This document shows, one piece after another, positions 50,463-60,433 of a stretch of 64,000 nucleotides of DNA. A program made the position numbers and the translations under genes. How positions within the stretch are numbered: the first letter of the stretch is position 1; each line of letters starts with the position of its first letter. The notes beneath the pieces were generated by a model. The model was not told the origin of the DNA, made no database searches, and saw only the letters and a program-made list of their open reading frames with translations. Source of the stretch: Cronobacter turicensis z3032 (lineage in GTDB: Bacteria > Pseudomonadota > Gammaproteobacteria > Enterobacterales > Enterobacteriaceae); the NCBI GenBank assembly GCA_000027065.2, contig FN543093.2:2546074-2610073 (forward strand), given 5' to 3'.

Positions 50463-51122
50463 TTACAGAACCCGTGTGGTCAGGGTGTGATCGTCAAAGG
50501 CGATGTCCAGCGCGTCGCCGCTGTTGAGCGGGCCGACGCCTTCCGGCGTCCCGGTGAGGATCACATCCCCCGCGCGGAGTGTGAAGAAACGGCTCATATA
50601 AGCGATAAGCGGCACGATCTTATGGATCATATCGGCGGTATTGCCGCTCTGGCGCACCTCGCCGTTCACGCGCAGGCTGAGCGGCGTGTTTTGCGGATCG
50701 CCTGCAAACTCCCCTGCCGGGATAAACCCGGAAATCGGGCAGGCGTTATCAAACGCTTTCGCCTTTTCCCACGGCTGCCCGGCCTTTTTCATTTTGCCCT
50801 GAATATCGCGAAGCGTGAGATCGAGCGCAACACCATAGCCAGCTATCGCTTTGGCGACATGCTCTTCGCTCGCCTGACGGAGCGTTCCGCCAATCAGCAC
50901 CGCCAGTTCGACCTCGTGATGCACCGAGCCGAGTCCCTGCGGCAGCACGAGCGGCTGGCGCAGATCGCACAGTGCGGTTTCAGGTTTGATAAACAGCACC
51001 GGCTCTTCCGGCGTGGCGCTGCCCATCTCCTGAATATGCTTTGCGTAGTTGCTGCCGACGCAAACGACTTTGCTGACCGGGTAGTCAAGCAGCGCGCCCT
51101 GCCAGTGATGATGTTGATACAT
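50463..51122 (-). CDS. ycgM: Fumarylacetoacetate hydrolase-family protein YcgM
   Basis: The 219-residue protein is the length of E. coli YcgM. It has the FAH fold with metal ligands in HHEVELAVLIGG (about residues 66-77) and the C-terminal LRAGDVILTGTPEGVGPL. Relatives act as acylpyruvases or oxaloacetate decarboxylases. ATG 51122 starts MYQHHHWQGALLDYPVSKVV, the homologue N terminus, so the longer reading from 51188 is rejected. Order ycgN-ycgM-ycgL-minC is as in E. coli. Confidence 0.94.
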   Translation of the reverse strand: MYQHHHWQGALLDYPVSKVVCVGSNYAKHIQEMGSATPEEPVLFIKPETALCDLRQPLVLPQGLGSVHHEVELAVLIGGTLRQASEEHVAKAIAGYGVALDLTLRDIQGKMKKAGQPWEKAKAFDNACPISGFIPAGEFAGDPQNTPLSLRVNGEVRQSGNTADMIHKIVPLIAYMSRFFTLRAGDVILTGTPEGVGPLNSGDALDIAFDDHTLTTRVL

Positions 51123-51205
51123 AGCGTCCCTCTGGGTTCGATGGTAAGACAGTACGTAACTATTCGTCCCGGCCGCGCAAAAAGTCAAACCGCGCGCGTC
51201 GCTAC

Positions 51206-51231
51206 AAAAAAAGCGCCGTATGAAACGGCGC
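51206..51231 (-). terminator. Terminator after ycgL
   Basis: On the - strand GCGCCGT-ttcat-ACGGCGC is followed by seven T, just past the ycgL stop. Confidence 0.9.
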
Positions 51232-51237
51232 GTGGGA

Positions 51238-51513
51238 CTATTTTTTACCGAGCGACTCGAGATGCTGTTTTAGCAAATTTTCCGGCGGCGGCGGCATCTG
51301 TAAATAATAGCCCTGATCTTTTAACGCCTGTTTCACTTTTTCGAGATCGGCGTTGGCTAATTTTTTACGACCGTCCAGCGGAAGCATCATGGTCATAATT
51401 GGCTGGCCGAAACCAGCCAGCAATTCTTCCGGCACACGCGAAAAATCGTCTTTTTTTTCAACATAAAGATAAGTTTGTTCGCGACGCGCGCTTCGATAGA
51501 TCACACAAAACAT
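51238..51513 (-). CDS. ycgL: YcgL domain protein
   Basis: This 91-residue protein has the YcgL fold, with [20 protein letters not shown] at the start and the conserved PLDGRKKL and [20 protein letters not shown]. coli YcgL is annotated longer because of an upstream start; this shorter form begins at the conserved core. Function is unknown. It is divergent from minC. Confidence 0.93.
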   Translation of the reverse strand: MFCVIYRSARREQTYLYVEKKDDFSRVPEELLAGFGQPIMTMMLPLDGRKKLANADLEKVKQALKDQGYYLQMPPPPENLLKQHLESLGKK

Positions 51514-51638
51514 GTTTTTACTCTAATTTAGCCAGATGGTTACTTGCCTGAATATAAGGCTGACTATAACATGCCTGATGTGCTTCGGAATATCATCCCA
51601 CTGCGGTGGGGATTTAAACTGAATTGAGTAAGGCCAGG

Positions 51639-52337
51639 ATGTCAAACACGCCCATCGAGCTAAAAGGCAGTAGTTTCACCTTATCAGTGGTTCATTTGCA
51701 TGATGCTCACCCCGAGGTTATTCGCAAGGCGCTTGAAGAAAAAATTGCTCAGGCGCCGGCCTTTCTCAAAAATGCGCCGGTGGTAGTGAATGTTGCAGGG
51801 CTTGACGGGTCGATAAACTGGCAGCAGTTACATCAGACGTTTATCGACAGCGGCCTGCACCTGGTCGGCATCAGCGGCTGTCAGGATGACGCGCTGAAAG
51901 CGGAGATCGCTCGTGCGGGCCTGGCGCTGCTGACCGAGGGAAAGGCCAGCGCGCCGCGCGCCGCAAAGCCCGCTGAAGCGCCTGTACCGCCTGCCCCGGC
52001 GGCAGCGCTGCGTACCCGGTTAGTGGATCTGCCGGTGCGTTCCGGGCAGCGGATCTACGCGCCGGGCGCCGATCTGGTGGTCACAAGCCACGTCAGCGCG
52101 GGCGCGGAGCTTATCGCTGATGGCAATATTCACGTCTATGGCACCATGCGCGGGCGCGCCCTCGCCGGTGCCAGCGGCGATAAAGAAGCACAAATCTTTT
52201 CAACAAATCTCGCGGCGGAACTGGTTTCCATCGCCGGGGTTTACTGGCTGAGCGATCAAATCCCGGCCGAGTTTTACAACAAAGCGGCACGCCTGCGTCT
52301 GGCCGACGGCGCGCTGACGGTTCAACCATTAAATTAA
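51639..52337 (+). CDS. minC: Septum site-determining protein MinC
   Basis: MinC blocks FtsZ ring assembly away from mid-cell and is recruited to the membrane by MinD. The 232-residue protein has an N-terminal FtsZ-inhibiting domain (about 1-105), a Pro/Ala-rich linker (about 107-130) and the C-terminal beta-helix domain that binds MinD ([34 protein letters not shown]). ATG 51639 is chosen with GGCCAGG upstream; an in-frame start five codons earlier lacks a site. First gene of the minCDE operon. Confidence 0.97.
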   Translation: MSNTPIELKGSSFTLSVVHLHDAHPEVIRKALEEKIAQAPAFLKNAPVVVNVAGLDGSINWQQLHQTFIDSGLHLVGISGCQDDALKAEIARAGLALLTEGKASAPRAAKPAEAPVPPAPAAALRTRLVDLPVRSGQRIYAPGADLVVTSHVSAGAELIADGNIHVYGTMRGRALAGASGDKEAQIFSTNLAAELVSIAGVYWLSDQIPAEFYNKAARLRLADGALTVQPLN

Positions 52338-52361
52338 GCCCTTTTAACAAGGAATTCCTTT

Positions 52362-53174
52362 ATGGCACGCATTATTGTAGTTACATCAGGTAAAGGGGGC
52401 GTTGGCAAAACCACCTCCAGCGCGGCCATCGCTACGGGTCTGGCCCAGAAGGGAAAGAAGACCGTAGTTATCGATTTCGATATCGGCCTGCGTAACCTTG
52501 ATCTGATCATGGGTTGTGAACGCCGTGTCGTATACGATTTCGTGAACGTCATTCAGGGCGATGCCACACTGAATCAGGCGCTTATCCGCGATAAACGTAC
52601 CGAAAGCCTCTACATTCTGCCCGCATCGCAGACGCGCGACAAAGACGCGCTGACCCGCGAAGGCGTGGAAAAGGTACTGGATGAGCTGAAAAAGATGGAG
52701 TTCGACTTCATTGTCTGCGACTCCCCTGCCGGTATCGAAACCGGCGCGCTGATGGCGCTCTATTTTGCTGATGAAGCCATCATTACCACTAACCCGGAAG
52801 TCTCCTCCGTGCGCGACTCCGACCGTATCCTGGGTATCCTCTCTTCCAAATCGCGCCGCGCCGAAAATGGCGAAGCGCCGATTAAAGAGCATCTGCTGCT
52901 GACCCGCTACAACCCGGGACGCGTCAGTAAGGGCGATATGCTCAGCATGGAAGATGTGCTGGAGATCCTGCGTATTCCTCTGGTGGGCGTTATCCCGGAA
53001 GATCAGTCCGTGCTGCGCGCCTCCAACCAGGGCGAGCCGGTTATTCTTGACGATACCTCTGATGCCGGGAAAGCCTACGCCGATACCGTCGATCGCCTGA
53101 TGGGAGAAGAACGTCCTTTCCGCTTCATTGAAGAAGAGAAGAAAGGTTTCCTCAAACGCCTGTTCGGAGGATAA
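52362..53174 (+). CDS. minD: Septum site-determining ATPase MinD
   Basis: MinD is the membrane ATPase that oscillates from pole to pole and carries MinC. The 270-residue protein equals E. coli MinD, with the deviant Walker A GKGGVGKTTSSAAI (residues 10-23), switch regions around DFDIGLRNLDLIMG and CDSPAGIETGAL, and the C-terminal amphipathic membrane-targeting helix (KKGFLKRLFGG). It lies 24 bases after minC and three before minE. Confidence 0.98.
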   Translation: MARIIVVTSGKGGVGKTTSSAAIATGLAQKGKKTVVIDFDIGLRNLDLIMGCERRVVYDFVNVIQGDATLNQALIRDKRTESLYILPASQTRDKDALTREGVEKVLDELKKMEFDFIVCDSPAGIETGALMALYFADEAIITTNPEVSSVRDSDRILGILSSKSRRAENGEAPIKEHLLLTRYNPGRVSKGDMLSMEDVLEILRIPLVGVIPEDQSVLRASNQGEPVILDDTSDAGKAYADTVDRLMGEERPFRFIEEEKKGFLKRLFGG

Positions 53175-53177
53175 GTT

Positions 53178-53444
53178 ATGGCATTACTCGACTTTTTTCT
53201 CTCCAGAAAAAAGAACACCGCGAATATCGCTAAAGAGCGCTTACAAATTATTGTTGCTGAGCGTCGTCGTAGCGATGCTGAACCGCATTATTTACCGCAG
53301 CTGAAGCGGGATATTCTGGAAGTGATTTGTAAATACGTTCAGATTGATCCGGAAATGGTCACCGTTCAGCTGGAACAAAAAGGCGACGATATTTCGATTC
53401 TCGAACTTAACGTCACCTTACCGGAAGCGGAAGAGACGAAATAA
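53178..53444 (+). CDS. minE: Cell division topological specificity factor MinE
   Basis: MinE stimulates MinD ATPase and drives Min oscillation. It has 88 residues as in E. coli, with the N-terminal membrane/MinD-binding segment [40 protein letters not shown], and the C-terminal dimerisation beta fold. A strong terminator follows it and ends the operon. Confidence 0.98.
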   Translation: MALLDFFLSRKKNTANIAKERLQIIVAERRRSDAEPHYLPQLKRDILEVICKYVQIDPEMVTVQLEQKGDDISILELNVTLPEAEETK

Positions 53445-53448
53445 CGAT

Positions 53449-53482
53449 AAAAAATACCCCGGCATGCCGGGGTATTTTTTTT
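53449..53482 (+). terminator. Terminator after minE
   Basis: AAAAATACCCCGGC and GCCGGGGTATTTTT form a perfect repeat with more T following. The flanking A and T runs would let it work both ways, which also suits the convergent rnd. Confidence 0.93.
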
Positions 53483-53546
53483 GCCGCTTCACTGTATATA
53501 TTCTCAGTGAATCTCACTTTTCCTGTGAATAATTACAGGTATTGTA

Positions 53547-54668
53547 TTAATAATTCTGCAGCAGCGTTTTTAACGCCTCGCCTAATAACTCGCCGCGCCA
53601 GCCACTAATTAATTCCGGCAGTTGATTCTGCGGTTTCAGCTTCCAGTGCCAGTTCAGCAACTGGTTAATCTGGCGGCGCGACGCCATCAGCTCGGCGCTG
53701 ATCTTGTGCGCCTCGCTTGTCTCCTGCACCAGCGCTTTGATCTCTTTAAACACTTTGCGATAACCCGGCATGTCGACCAGATTCGCCAGCGGCTCCGGCA
53801 GCGCGTCTTCCAGCAACGCCTGCGCTTGCGCGACCAGCGCCAGCAGCGTCTTGCCATGGAAGCGGATTTCGCTGCCTGACAGCCCCAGCCCGTCGAGTTC
53901 GCCAAGCGAGCCCGGCATGTGGCGCGCCACCTTCCAGAGATTCTCTTCGCGCACCACGAAATTGACCGCCATATCGCGCTCGCGCGCTTTACGCAGGCGC
54001 CAGCCGGCCAGCAGCTTCAGGCACGCAAGCTGACGCGGACGCAGCTGCCAGGCGTTGGTGATTTCACGCCAGGCTTCATCCGGATCGAGAACCTCGCCGC
54101 GGCGCTGGGTCATCAGGCGGCATTCGTTGATGGCGGCGGTGAGCCAGCCTGCTTCGCGCACCTGCTCCATCAGTTTGTGGGCGATCGGCAGCAGATACCA
54201 GACGTCCGCCGCCGCGTAGTCGCACTGGCGCTCCGTCAGCGGGCGCGCCAGCCAGTCGGTACGCGACTCGCTTTTATCCAGCGCCACGCCGGTGTGATGC
54301 TCTACCAGCGTCGCAAAACCGCAGGAGAGCGGATGACCGACAAACGAGGCCAGCACCTGGGTGTCGATAAACGGATCGGGCATCATGCCGAACGCGTTCT
54401 GGAACACTTCCAGATCTTCGCTGCCCGCATGGAGAAATTTGGTGATGTTCTGATCCTGCAGCAGCGCCTGAAACGGCGCCCACTCGGTAATGGTCAGCGG
54501 ATCGATCAGCGCGACGTTTTCGCCGTCATAGAGCTGGATGAGCCCCAGTTGCGGATAGTAAGTGCGGGTACGGACAAATTCGGTGTCCAGCGCCAGGGCG
54601 CGCTGCGTGCGTGCGGTTTCGCACAGCGCCGCCAGCGCGTCATTGGTGGTTATCATCTGGTAATTCAA
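53547..54668 (-). CDS. rnd: Ribonuclease D
   Basis: RNase D is a 3'-5' exoribonuclease that trims tRNA precursors. The 373-residue protein has the DEDD exonuclease motifs: ALDTEFVRTRTYYPQLGLIQ (D, E), HAGSEDLEVF (D) and YAAADVWYLLPIA (D with Tyr), then two HRDC domains. The start is TTG 54668 (NYQMITTNDALAALC), the unusual UUG start that is also known for E. coli rnd; the longer reading overlaps the fadD terminator and is rejected. minE and rnd adjacency differs from E. coli K-12, where they are far apart. Confidence 0.96.
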   Translation of the reverse strand: MNYQMITTNDALAALCETARTQRALALDTEFVRTRTYYPQLGLIQLYDGENVALIDPLTITEWAPFQALLQDQNITKFLHAGSEDLEVFQNAFGMMPDPFIDTQVLASFVGHPLSCGFATLVEHHTGVALDKSESRTDWLARPLTERQCDYAAADVWYLLPIAHKLMEQVREAGWLTAAINECRLMTQRRGEVLDPDEAWREITNAWQLRPRQLACLKLLAGWRLRKARERDMAVNFVVREENLWKVARHMPGSLGELDGLGLSGSEIRFHGKTLLALVAQAQALLEDALPEPLANLVDMPGYRKVFKEIKALVQETSEAHKISAELMASRRQINQLLNWHWKLKPQNQLPELISGWRGELLGEALKTLLQNY

Positions 54669-54693
54669 ATCGCTCTCTCTTTGTCTGCGCCCA

Positions 54694-54719
54694 TAAAAAA
54701 CGCCGGTAGAACCGGCGTC
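54694..54719 (-). terminator. Terminator after fadD
   Basis: On the - strand ACGCCGGT / ACCGGCGT with a three-base loop is followed by six T, just past the fadD stop and before rnd. Confidence 0.9.
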
Positions 54720-54738
54720 AGGGCGACGTGATTGCAGC

Positions 54739-56424
54739 TCAGGCAGTATTGTCACCTGCCCGGCGCGCTTCGTCACGTAGTTCTCGTCGTAAAATTTTCC
54801 CGACGTTCGATTTTGGCAGCTCGGTGCGAAATTCCACCTGTTTCGGGACTTTATAGCCCGTCAGGTGCCGACGGCAGAAGGTGATCAGCGCTTCTTCCGT
54901 AAGCGACGCCTCTTTCTTCACCACGAAGATTTTCACCAGCTCCCCGCTGGCTTCCGAGGGGATGCCCACCGCCGCGACTTCCTGCACCCCGCTGTGCTGC
55001 ATCACCACATCTTCGATTTCATTCGGGTAGACGTTAAAACCGGAGACCAGAATCATATCTTTTTTGCGATCGACGATGCGCATGAAACCTTCTTCATCCA
55101 TCACCGCGATATCGCCGGTGCGCAGCCAGCCGTCCTGGATAATCTCATCAGTGGCGTCCGGGCGCTGCCAGTAACCCAGCATCACCTGCGGGCCTTTAAT
55201 GCACAGCTCGCCAGGCGCGCCGGGCGCCACTTCGTTGCCCTCGTCGTCAATCAGTTTGACTTCGGTGGACGGCACCGGCAGGCCGATGCTGCCGCTGTGG
55301 TAGTCGATATCGTGCGGGTTGACGCTCACCAGCGGCGAGCATTCCGTCAGTCCGTAGCCTTCCAGCAGGAACTGGCCGGTCAGTTTCTCCCAGCGCTCCG
55401 CCACGGCCTGATGCACCGGCATGCCGCCGCCCGCCGAGAGGTGCAGCGAGGAGAAATCGAGCTTGTGGAATTCTTTGTTATTCAGCAGCGCGTTAAACAG
55501 CGTGTTCACGCCGGTCATCGCGGTAAACGGGTATTTGCCGAGCTCTTTCACCAGCCCCGGAATATCGCGTGGGTTGGTAATCAGCACGTTCTGGCCGCCG
55601 AGTTCGATAAACAGCAGGCAGTTCATGGTCAGCGCGAAAATGTGGTACAGCGGCAGCGCGGTGATCACCAACTCTTTACCGCGATGCAGCAGCGGGCCGT
55701 ACGTGCCGAGCACCTGCTCAAGGTTGGCGAGCATGTTGCGGTGGGTCAGCATCGCGCCTTTAGCCACCCCCGTGGTGCCGCCGGTGTATTGCAGGAAAGC
55801 GAGATCGTCAGGCGTCACTTCCGGCTTGATGTACTGCAACCGGTAGCCATTATGCAACGCGCTGCGAAACGAAATGGCGTCCGGCAGATGATACTTCGGC
55901 ACCAGGCGTTTCACATACTTCACCACAAAGTTCACCAGCGTGCCTTTGGCGGTGGAGAGCTGATCGCCCATGCGGGTCAGAATGACATGCTTTACCGGGG
56001 TCTTATCGACGACTTTTTCCAGCGTGTGCGCAAAGTTGGACACAATCACAATGGCGCTGGCGCCGCTGTCGTTCAGCTGATGCTCCAGTTCGCGCGGCGT
56101 GTAGAGCGGGTTGACGTTCACGACGATCATCCCGGCGCGCAGAATGCCAAACAGCGCCACCGGGTATTGCAGGAGGTTGGGCATCATCAGCGCCACGCGA
56201 TCGCCTTTTTGCAGGCCCAGGCCCTGTTGCAGCCAGGCGGCGAAGGCGCGGCTGCGCTCTTCCAGCTTACGGAAGGTCATCACCTCGCCCATGTTGGTGA
56301 AGGCGGGTTGATCGGCGAAGCGTGTGCAGGATTGCTCAAACAGATCCACCAGGGAGTGATAACGGTCCGGGTTTATCTCCGCCGGAACATCCGCCGGATA
56401 ACGGTTAAGCCAAACCTTCTTCAA
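54739..56424 (-). CDS. fadD: Long-chain acyl-CoA synthetase FadD
   Basis: FadD activates imported long-chain fatty acids to acyl-CoA at the inner membrane. The 561-residue protein equals E. coli FadD in length, with the AMP-binding [16 protein letters not shown] (about 213-228), [16 protein letters not shown], and the fatty-acyl signature [16 protein letters not shown]. The start is TTG 56424 ([13 protein letters not shown]), which is also E. coli's start; an upstream ATG adds 12 residues with no homology. A FadR-like operator lies 74-90 bases upstream, so it is expected to be repressed by the fadR found here and induced by long-chain fatty acids. Confidence 0.97.
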   Translation of the reverse strand: MKKVWLNRYPADVPAEINPDRYHSLVDLFEQSCTRFADQPAFTNMGEVMTFRKLEERSRAFAAWLQQGLGLQKGDRVALMMPNLLQYPVALFGILRAGMIVVNVNPLYTPRELEHQLNDSGASAIVIVSNFAHTLEKVVDKTPVKHVILTRMGDQLSTAKGTLVNFVVKYVKRLVPKYHLPDAISFRSALHNGYRLQYIKPEVTPDDLAFLQYTGGTTGVAKGAMLTHRNMLANLEQVLGTYGPLLHRGKELVITALPLYHIFALTMNCLLFIELGGQNVLITNPRDIPGLVKELGKYPFTAMTGVNTLFNALLNNKEFHKLDFSSLHLSAGGGMPVHQAVAERWEKLTGQFLLEGYGLTECSPLVSVNPHDIDYHSGSIGLPVPSTEVKLIDDEGNEVAPGAPGELCIKGPQVMLGYWQRPDATDEIIQDGWLRTGDIAVMDEEGFMRIVDRKKDMILVSGFNVYPNEIEDVVMQHSGVQEVAAVGIPSEASGELVKIFVVKKEASLTEEALITFCRRHLTGYKVPKQVEFRTELPKSNVGKILRRELRDEARRAGDNTA

Positions 56425-56497
56425 TGCGTCACCTCTGAATGTATTATTCGTCGTCATCACAACCCCAAAGCAATAAACACGGCGTTAACATAATATT

Positions 56498-56514
56498 AAC
56501 TCATTGTACCAGTT
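56498..56514. promoter_or_regulatory. Candidate FadR operator of fadD
   Basis: On the - strand the site reads AACTGGTACAATGAGTT, with the ACTGGT half-site exact and the other half weaker. It resembles the E. coli fadD operator as I recall it and lies in the expected promoter region. Confidence 0.65.
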
Positions 56515-56579
56515 TATTAATTCACCTGATTTAAGGTTGCGAAGCGCGTCACTAATTATTTTTGTTATACCGATAAAAC

Positions 56580-56612
56580 AAATAAACAGCGGACCGGCCG
56601 CTGTTTATTTTA
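56580..56612. terminator. Terminator after yeaY
   Basis: AAATAAACAGCGG and its exact complement (13-bp arms, five-base loop) have T-rich flanks on both sides. It stands between yeaY and the fadD promoter. Confidence 0.88.
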
Positions 56613-56629
56613 TTTACTAAATCAATTGC

Positions 56630-57214
56630 TTACTCGGTTACTACGGTCTGAACCTGCGCCGGGCCGGGATTATACCAGCCCCACGGGCCATAGCCATATC
56701 CCCAACCAGGGCGCGGCCCCCACATCCACGGGTCGATGGGCTGCGGCGGCATCACCACCTGCTGCGTTACGCGCCAGCGCTTGAAGCCGTTCACCTGCAT
56801 CACCATGAACTTATACGGGCTGGAACCGATTTTACCTTCCACCGTGCCGGTAATGGGGCCTACGACAGTAACAAGTTGATTACGGAAGTCGACCGGGTCG
56901 AGAAAGCCGTTCACGTCGGCATAGATGCGCCCGCGCGACGGCTGGCCAAGCAGGGGTCGTGCGGCGCTATCGAGCGGCAACGTGGCGATTTCCAGGCGGG
57001 TTTTCCCCTGCTGATTATCGACATTCACCACCCGCCCGCCGAAGCGCGCTTCCTGCCCGATGTAAAGCTGCGGCGCGTTCATCACGCGCACCAGATCCTG
57101 TTGCGGCGTCGGGCTGGTGCCTTTAATCGCGTCGGGTACGCTGACGCACCCGCCGAGAAGCAAAACGCTCAGCGCCAGAAACCCGCAGCGCATCATTGAT
57201 TGTTGACCCACCAT
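56630..57214 (-). CDS. yeaY: Slp-family outer-membrane lipoprotein
   Basis: This 194-residue lipoprotein matches E. coli YeaY, a homologue of the starvation-inducible lipoprotein Slp. The signal ends in lipobox LGGC (Cys23). The mature part starts [20 protein letters not shown] and includes [17 protein letters not shown]; the C-terminal end is Trp/Gly/Tyr/Pro-rich. ATG 57214 has TAAGGAG upstream. It is 40 bases after tsaB in the same direction. E. coli yeaY is under sigma-E; no promoter was fixed here. Confidence 0.94.
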   Translation of the reverse strand: MVGQQSMMRCGFLALSVLLLGGCVSVPDAIKGTSPTPQQDLVRVMNAPQLYIGQEARFGGRVVNVDNQQGKTRLEIATLPLDSAARPLLGQPSRGRIYADVNGFLDPVDFRNQLVTVVGPITGTVEGKIGSSPYKFMVMQVNGFKRWRVTQQVVMPPQPIDPWMWGPRPGWGYGYGPWGWYNPGPAQVQTVVTE

Positions 57215-57254
57215 AAGCGACTCCTTAAACCCGCCCGCGGCTTGCGTCGGGATG

Positions 57255-57950
57255 TTATTCCCGGCCTGGCAATTTTTTCCACGCCACTTCGTTGCGCAGA
57301 TAGACCGGTTCTGCATGTTCGACCGCGACAACGCGCTGTTGTTCGAACAACCGGCACGCCAGCGGCAACATATCTTCCGCCGCCGGGAGGGTTACCTGCC
57401 CGTCGGTAAGCGTCAGTCCACTCTCCTGGGCCATATCCGGCCACGCCTGCCAGCCGGTGCCGACCGTCACCCATTCGCCGCTGAGCGTCTTCAGGCGCTC
57501 CGCGACCGCGTCCGGCTTAAGCACCGCCTCGGTCTCTTCGCCATGCCAGACGCCCTGCGCGTCGCGCTGGTACTCAGCCCAGTAGACTTCGCCCATGCGG
57601 GCGTCGATCGCCGCCAGCACGCGGGTCGCGCCGCTGACGCGCCATGCGCCCTGGGCCATGGTCATCAGCGTCGATACGCCGACCATCGGCAGTTCTGCAC
57701 CGAGCGCCAGCCCCTGCGCGATGCCAATGCCGATTCGCACGCCGGTGAAACTTCCCGGCCCGCGGCCAAAGGCCAGCGCGTCCATCGCCGCCAGCGCAAC
57801 GCCGCTGTCGGTGAGGATCTCACTGACCATCGGCAGAATACGCTGGGTGTGCTCGCGCGGGCAGAGTTCAAAGAGGGCGGACGTTTTACCGTTATCCCAC
57901 AAGGCGACGGAACAGGCCTCAGTGGCGGTATCAATAGCCAGAATTCGCAT
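57255..57950 (-). CDS. tsaB: tRNA threonylcarbamoyladenosine complex subunit TsaB
   Basis: TsaB (YeaZ) joins TsaD and TsaE in making t6A at position 37 of ANN-decoding tRNAs. The 231-residue protein has the ASKHA-fold opening [20 protein letters not shown], the HTQRILPMV helix, and [20 protein letters not shown] (about residues 61-80), where it contacts TsaD. It lacks the metal-binding His pair of TsaD, as expected. It lies between yoaA and yeaY, as in E. coli. Confidence 0.97.
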   Translation of the reverse strand: MRILAIDTATEACSVALWDNGKTSALFELCPREHTQRILPMVSEILTDSGVALAAMDALAFGRGPGSFTGVRIGIGIAQGLALGAELPMVGVSTLMTMAQGAWRVSGATRVLAAIDARMGEVYWAEYQRDAQGVWHGEETEAVLKPDAVAERLKTLSGEWVTVGTGWQAWPDMAQESGLTLTDGQVTLPAAEDMLPLACRLFEQQRVVAVEHAEPVYLRNEVAWKKLPGRE

Positions 57951-58019
57951 GGATCAATAACACTCTTACGCGTCGTGGTGGTTCAAAAAGGGGCGCATCT
58001 TATCACAGTCTGGCATAAA

Positions 58020-59930
58020 TTACTGCCGCGCCGCGTCGGTGAGAAAGCGCGCCGCCTCGCCGATATCGCGGGTGCGCGGCGTCGGCGGCAGGCTTTTCAG
58101 GAAGACGGCGCCGTAGGGGCGCATTACCAGGCGGTTGTCGCAAATCACCAGCACGCCGCGGTCGTCGACGTCGCGGATAAGCCGCCCCACGCCCTGCTTG
58201 AGCGTGATCACCGCGTCCGGTAACTGGACTTCATCGAACGGATCGCCGCCGCGCAGGCGGCAATCTTCCATGCGCGCTTTCAGCAGCGGATCGTCCGGCG
58301 AGGTAAACGGCAGTTTGTCGATAATGACCAGCGACAGCGCGTCGCCGCGCACGTCCACGCCTTCCCAGAAACTGCTGGTCGCCACCAGCAGCGCGTTACC
58401 CGCGCTGATGAACTGCTCAAGCAGCTGGCTTTTGCTGGTTTCGCCCTGGAGCAGCACCGGCAACGTCATGGTGGCGCGGAATTGCTCCGCCAGCTCGCGC
58501 ATCATGGCGTGCGACGTGCAGAGCATAAAACAGCGGCCCTGGTTGGCCTCAATCAGCGGTTGCAACATTCGCGCCAGCGCCTTTCCGGCCTGCGGCTGGT
58601 TGGTTTGCGGCAGGCCGCGCGGCACGCAGAGGAGCGCCTGGCGGGCATAGTCGAATGGGCTTGGCAGCAGCAGCGTTTGCGCGTCGTGAATGCCGAGCCG
58701 CTCCGTGAAGTGATGCAGTTCGTCATTCACCGAGAGCGTCGCGGAGGTAAAGATCCAGCTGCCGCCCTTTTCGGCGATAACGTCCTGAAATTTATCCGCG
58801 ACGGTCAGCGGCGTGAGCGCCAGCGTGAAGTGACGCGAGTTGCATTCATACCAGTAGCTGTAGCCCGGCTGATTGATCTCTTTTAAGCGTTTGAGGCGCG
58901 CGCGATAGAGCGTGGCGCGCTCAAAGGCGGCGTCCAGCAGCGCCGAACGGCCAAGCGACAGCTTCGCCACGTCGTAGCAGAGCTCCAGCGCGTCATCAAG
59001 CAGCAGCAGCGCGCGGCTGATGGAGGCGTCTGCCAGCAGTTCGCGCAGGTTGCCGCGAAAGCCGGGGTCGCCCAGCTGGAGCCTGAAATCCTGGGTGCTT
59101 TGCGCCAGACGGTCGGCGCACTTTTGCAGCTGCTGGGTATCTTTCACCTCGGTGCGGTAGGCGATGATAATGTCTCTCGCGAGGTCAAGCAGCTGGCGGC
59201 TGGAGAGCGACTGGCCGAAATACTGGCTGGCGATATCCGGCAACTGATGGGCTTCGTCGAAAATAATCACTTCAGCCTCCGGGATAAGCTCCGCAAAGCC
59301 GCTCTCTTTGACCACCATATCGGCGAGAAACAGGTGATGGTTCACCACGACGACGTCGGCTTCCATCGCCTTTTTACGCGCTTTCACGACAAAGCAGTCT
59401 TTATAGAGCGGGCAGTCGCTGCCGAGGCAGTTATCGTTGGTGCTGGTGACGAGCGGCCAGACGGGGGCATCTTCCGCCACGCGCCCGCAGGTGCTGATGT
59501 CGCCATCCACGGTTTCGTTGGCCCAGCCGCGCAGATGGATAACGTCGCTTAAGGTTTGTACCGGCAGATCGCCGCCCGCCAGCGCCTGTTGCTCCAGGCG
59601 CTCAAGGCACAGATAGTTGGAGCGCCCTTTTAAAAGCGCCAGGCGGCCCTTGTACTCCAGCGCTTTGGCGACCGTGGGTAGATCGCGGCTGTAGAGCTGA
59701 TCCTGCAGCGCCTTCGAGCCGGTGGAGACAATCACTTTCTTACCGGCGCGCAGCGCGGGCGCCAGATACGCGTAGGTTTTCCCGGTCCCGGTGCCCGCTT
59801 CCACCACCAGCGGTCTGGCGGCCTCAATGGCGGCGCTGACCGCCTGCGCCATCTGACGCTGCGGCTCGCGCGGTTTAAAGCCGGGTATCGCTGTGGCTAG
59901 CTGGCCATCTGCTGCAAAATCGTCCGTCAC
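58020..59930 (-). CDS. yoaA: DinG/XPD-family ATP-dependent helicase YoaA
   Basis: YoaA is an iron-sulfur 5'-3' DNA helicase that works with the HolC subunit of DNA polymerase III in repair of stalled forks. The 636-residue protein has Walker A VEAGTGTGKTYAYL (about residues 43-56), four Fe-S Cys around ISTCGRVAED, NDNCLGSDCPLYKDC, Walker B FDEAHQLPD, and motif VI QGVGRLIRDVDDRGV. The start is GTG 59930, giving the E. coli N terminus (TDDFAADGQLATAIPGF) and an equal length. It is divergent from yoaB. Confidence 0.96.
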   Translation of the reverse strand: MTDDFAADGQLATAIPGFKPREPQRQMAQAVSAAIEAARPLVVEAGTGTGKTYAYLAPALRAGKKVIVSTGSKALQDQLYSRDLPTVAKALEYKGRLALLKGRSNYLCLERLEQQALAGGDLPVQTLSDVIHLRGWANETVDGDISTCGRVAEDAPVWPLVTSTNDNCLGSDCPLYKDCFVVKARKKAMEADVVVVNHHLFLADMVVKESGFAELIPEAEVIIFDEAHQLPDIASQYFGQSLSSRQLLDLARDIIIAYRTEVKDTQQLQKCADRLAQSTQDFRLQLGDPGFRGNLRELLADASISRALLLLDDALELCYDVAKLSLGRSALLDAAFERATLYRARLKRLKEINQPGYSYWYECNSRHFTLALTPLTVADKFQDVIAEKGGSWIFTSATLSVNDELHHFTERLGIHDAQTLLLPSPFDYARQALLCVPRGLPQTNQPQAGKALARMLQPLIEANQGRCFMLCTSHAMMRELAEQFRATMTLPVLLQGETSKSQLLEQFISAGNALLVATSSFWEGVDVRGDALSLVIIDKLPFTSPDDPLLKARMEDCRLRGGDPFDEVQLPDAVITLKQGVGRLIRDVDDRGVLVICDNRLVMRPYGAVFLKSLPPTPRTRDIGEAARFLTDAARQ

Positions 59931-60060
59931 ACTGCCCCCTGGTTAAATTGCCAGTGATTATGTCAGGGCGGCCACGCTTACGCCAGCCGAACAGATGACG
60001 GCGGGCGCGCTTTATGGCAGGCTTGCGCTTTGCTGAACAGAACAGGAAAAGGAAACAGCG

Positions 60061-60405
60061 ATGACAATCGTGCGTATCGATCCCGCAGATCGTTGGTCTG
60101 ACGCGGTGATTCACAACCAGACGATTTACTACACGGGCGTGCCGGAAAATCTCGATGCCGACGCTTATGAACAAACCGCCAATACGCTGGCGCAAATCGA
60201 CACCCTGTTAACCGCACAGGGCAGCGATAAATCCCGCATTCTTGATGCCACGATTTTCCTGGCCGACAGCGACGATTTCGCGCTAATGAACAAAGCGTGG
60301 GATGAGTGGGTGGTGGCAGGCTCCGCGCCGGTACGCTGCACCGTACAGGCCCGCCTGATGAATCCACGCTATAAAGTAGAAATCAAAATTATCGCCGCCG
60401 TGTGA
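60061..60405 (+). CDS. yoaB: RidA-family protein YoaB
   Basis: This 114-residue Rid-family protein forms a trimer of the chorismate-mutase-like fold. The active-site Arg is in SAPVRCTVQARLMNP (Arg about residue 88), with a Tyr-rich start IHNQTIYYTGVPEN. Many Rid proteins hydrolyse reactive enamines/imines; YoaB's own substrate is not established. Divergent from yoaA and convergent with the lipid-desaturase operon. The E. coli backbone synteny known to me ends here. Confidence 0.93.
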   Translation: MTIVRIDPADRWSDAVIHNQTIYYTGVPENLDADAYEQTANTLAQIDTLLTAQGSDKSRILDATIFLADSDDFALMNKAWDEWVVAGSAPVRCTVQARLMNPRYKVEIKIIAAV

Positions 60406-60410
60406 TCCCG

Positions 60411-60433
60411 CCGCCACTGTTCGCCGGTGGCGG
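60411..60433. other. Hairpin between yoaB and the desaturase operon
   Basis: CCGCCAC / GTGGCGG arms lie between the convergent stops, directly next to the desaturase stop. No T run follows, so it is a possible 3'-end hairpin only. Confidence 0.4.

Noticed and set aside
54865..56493. Long open + strand frame opposite fadD
   Set aside because: It is His/Arg-rich antisense of a well-supported gene, a product of high-GC codon bias. The same holds for long frames opposite nhaB, ycgB, prs and treA.
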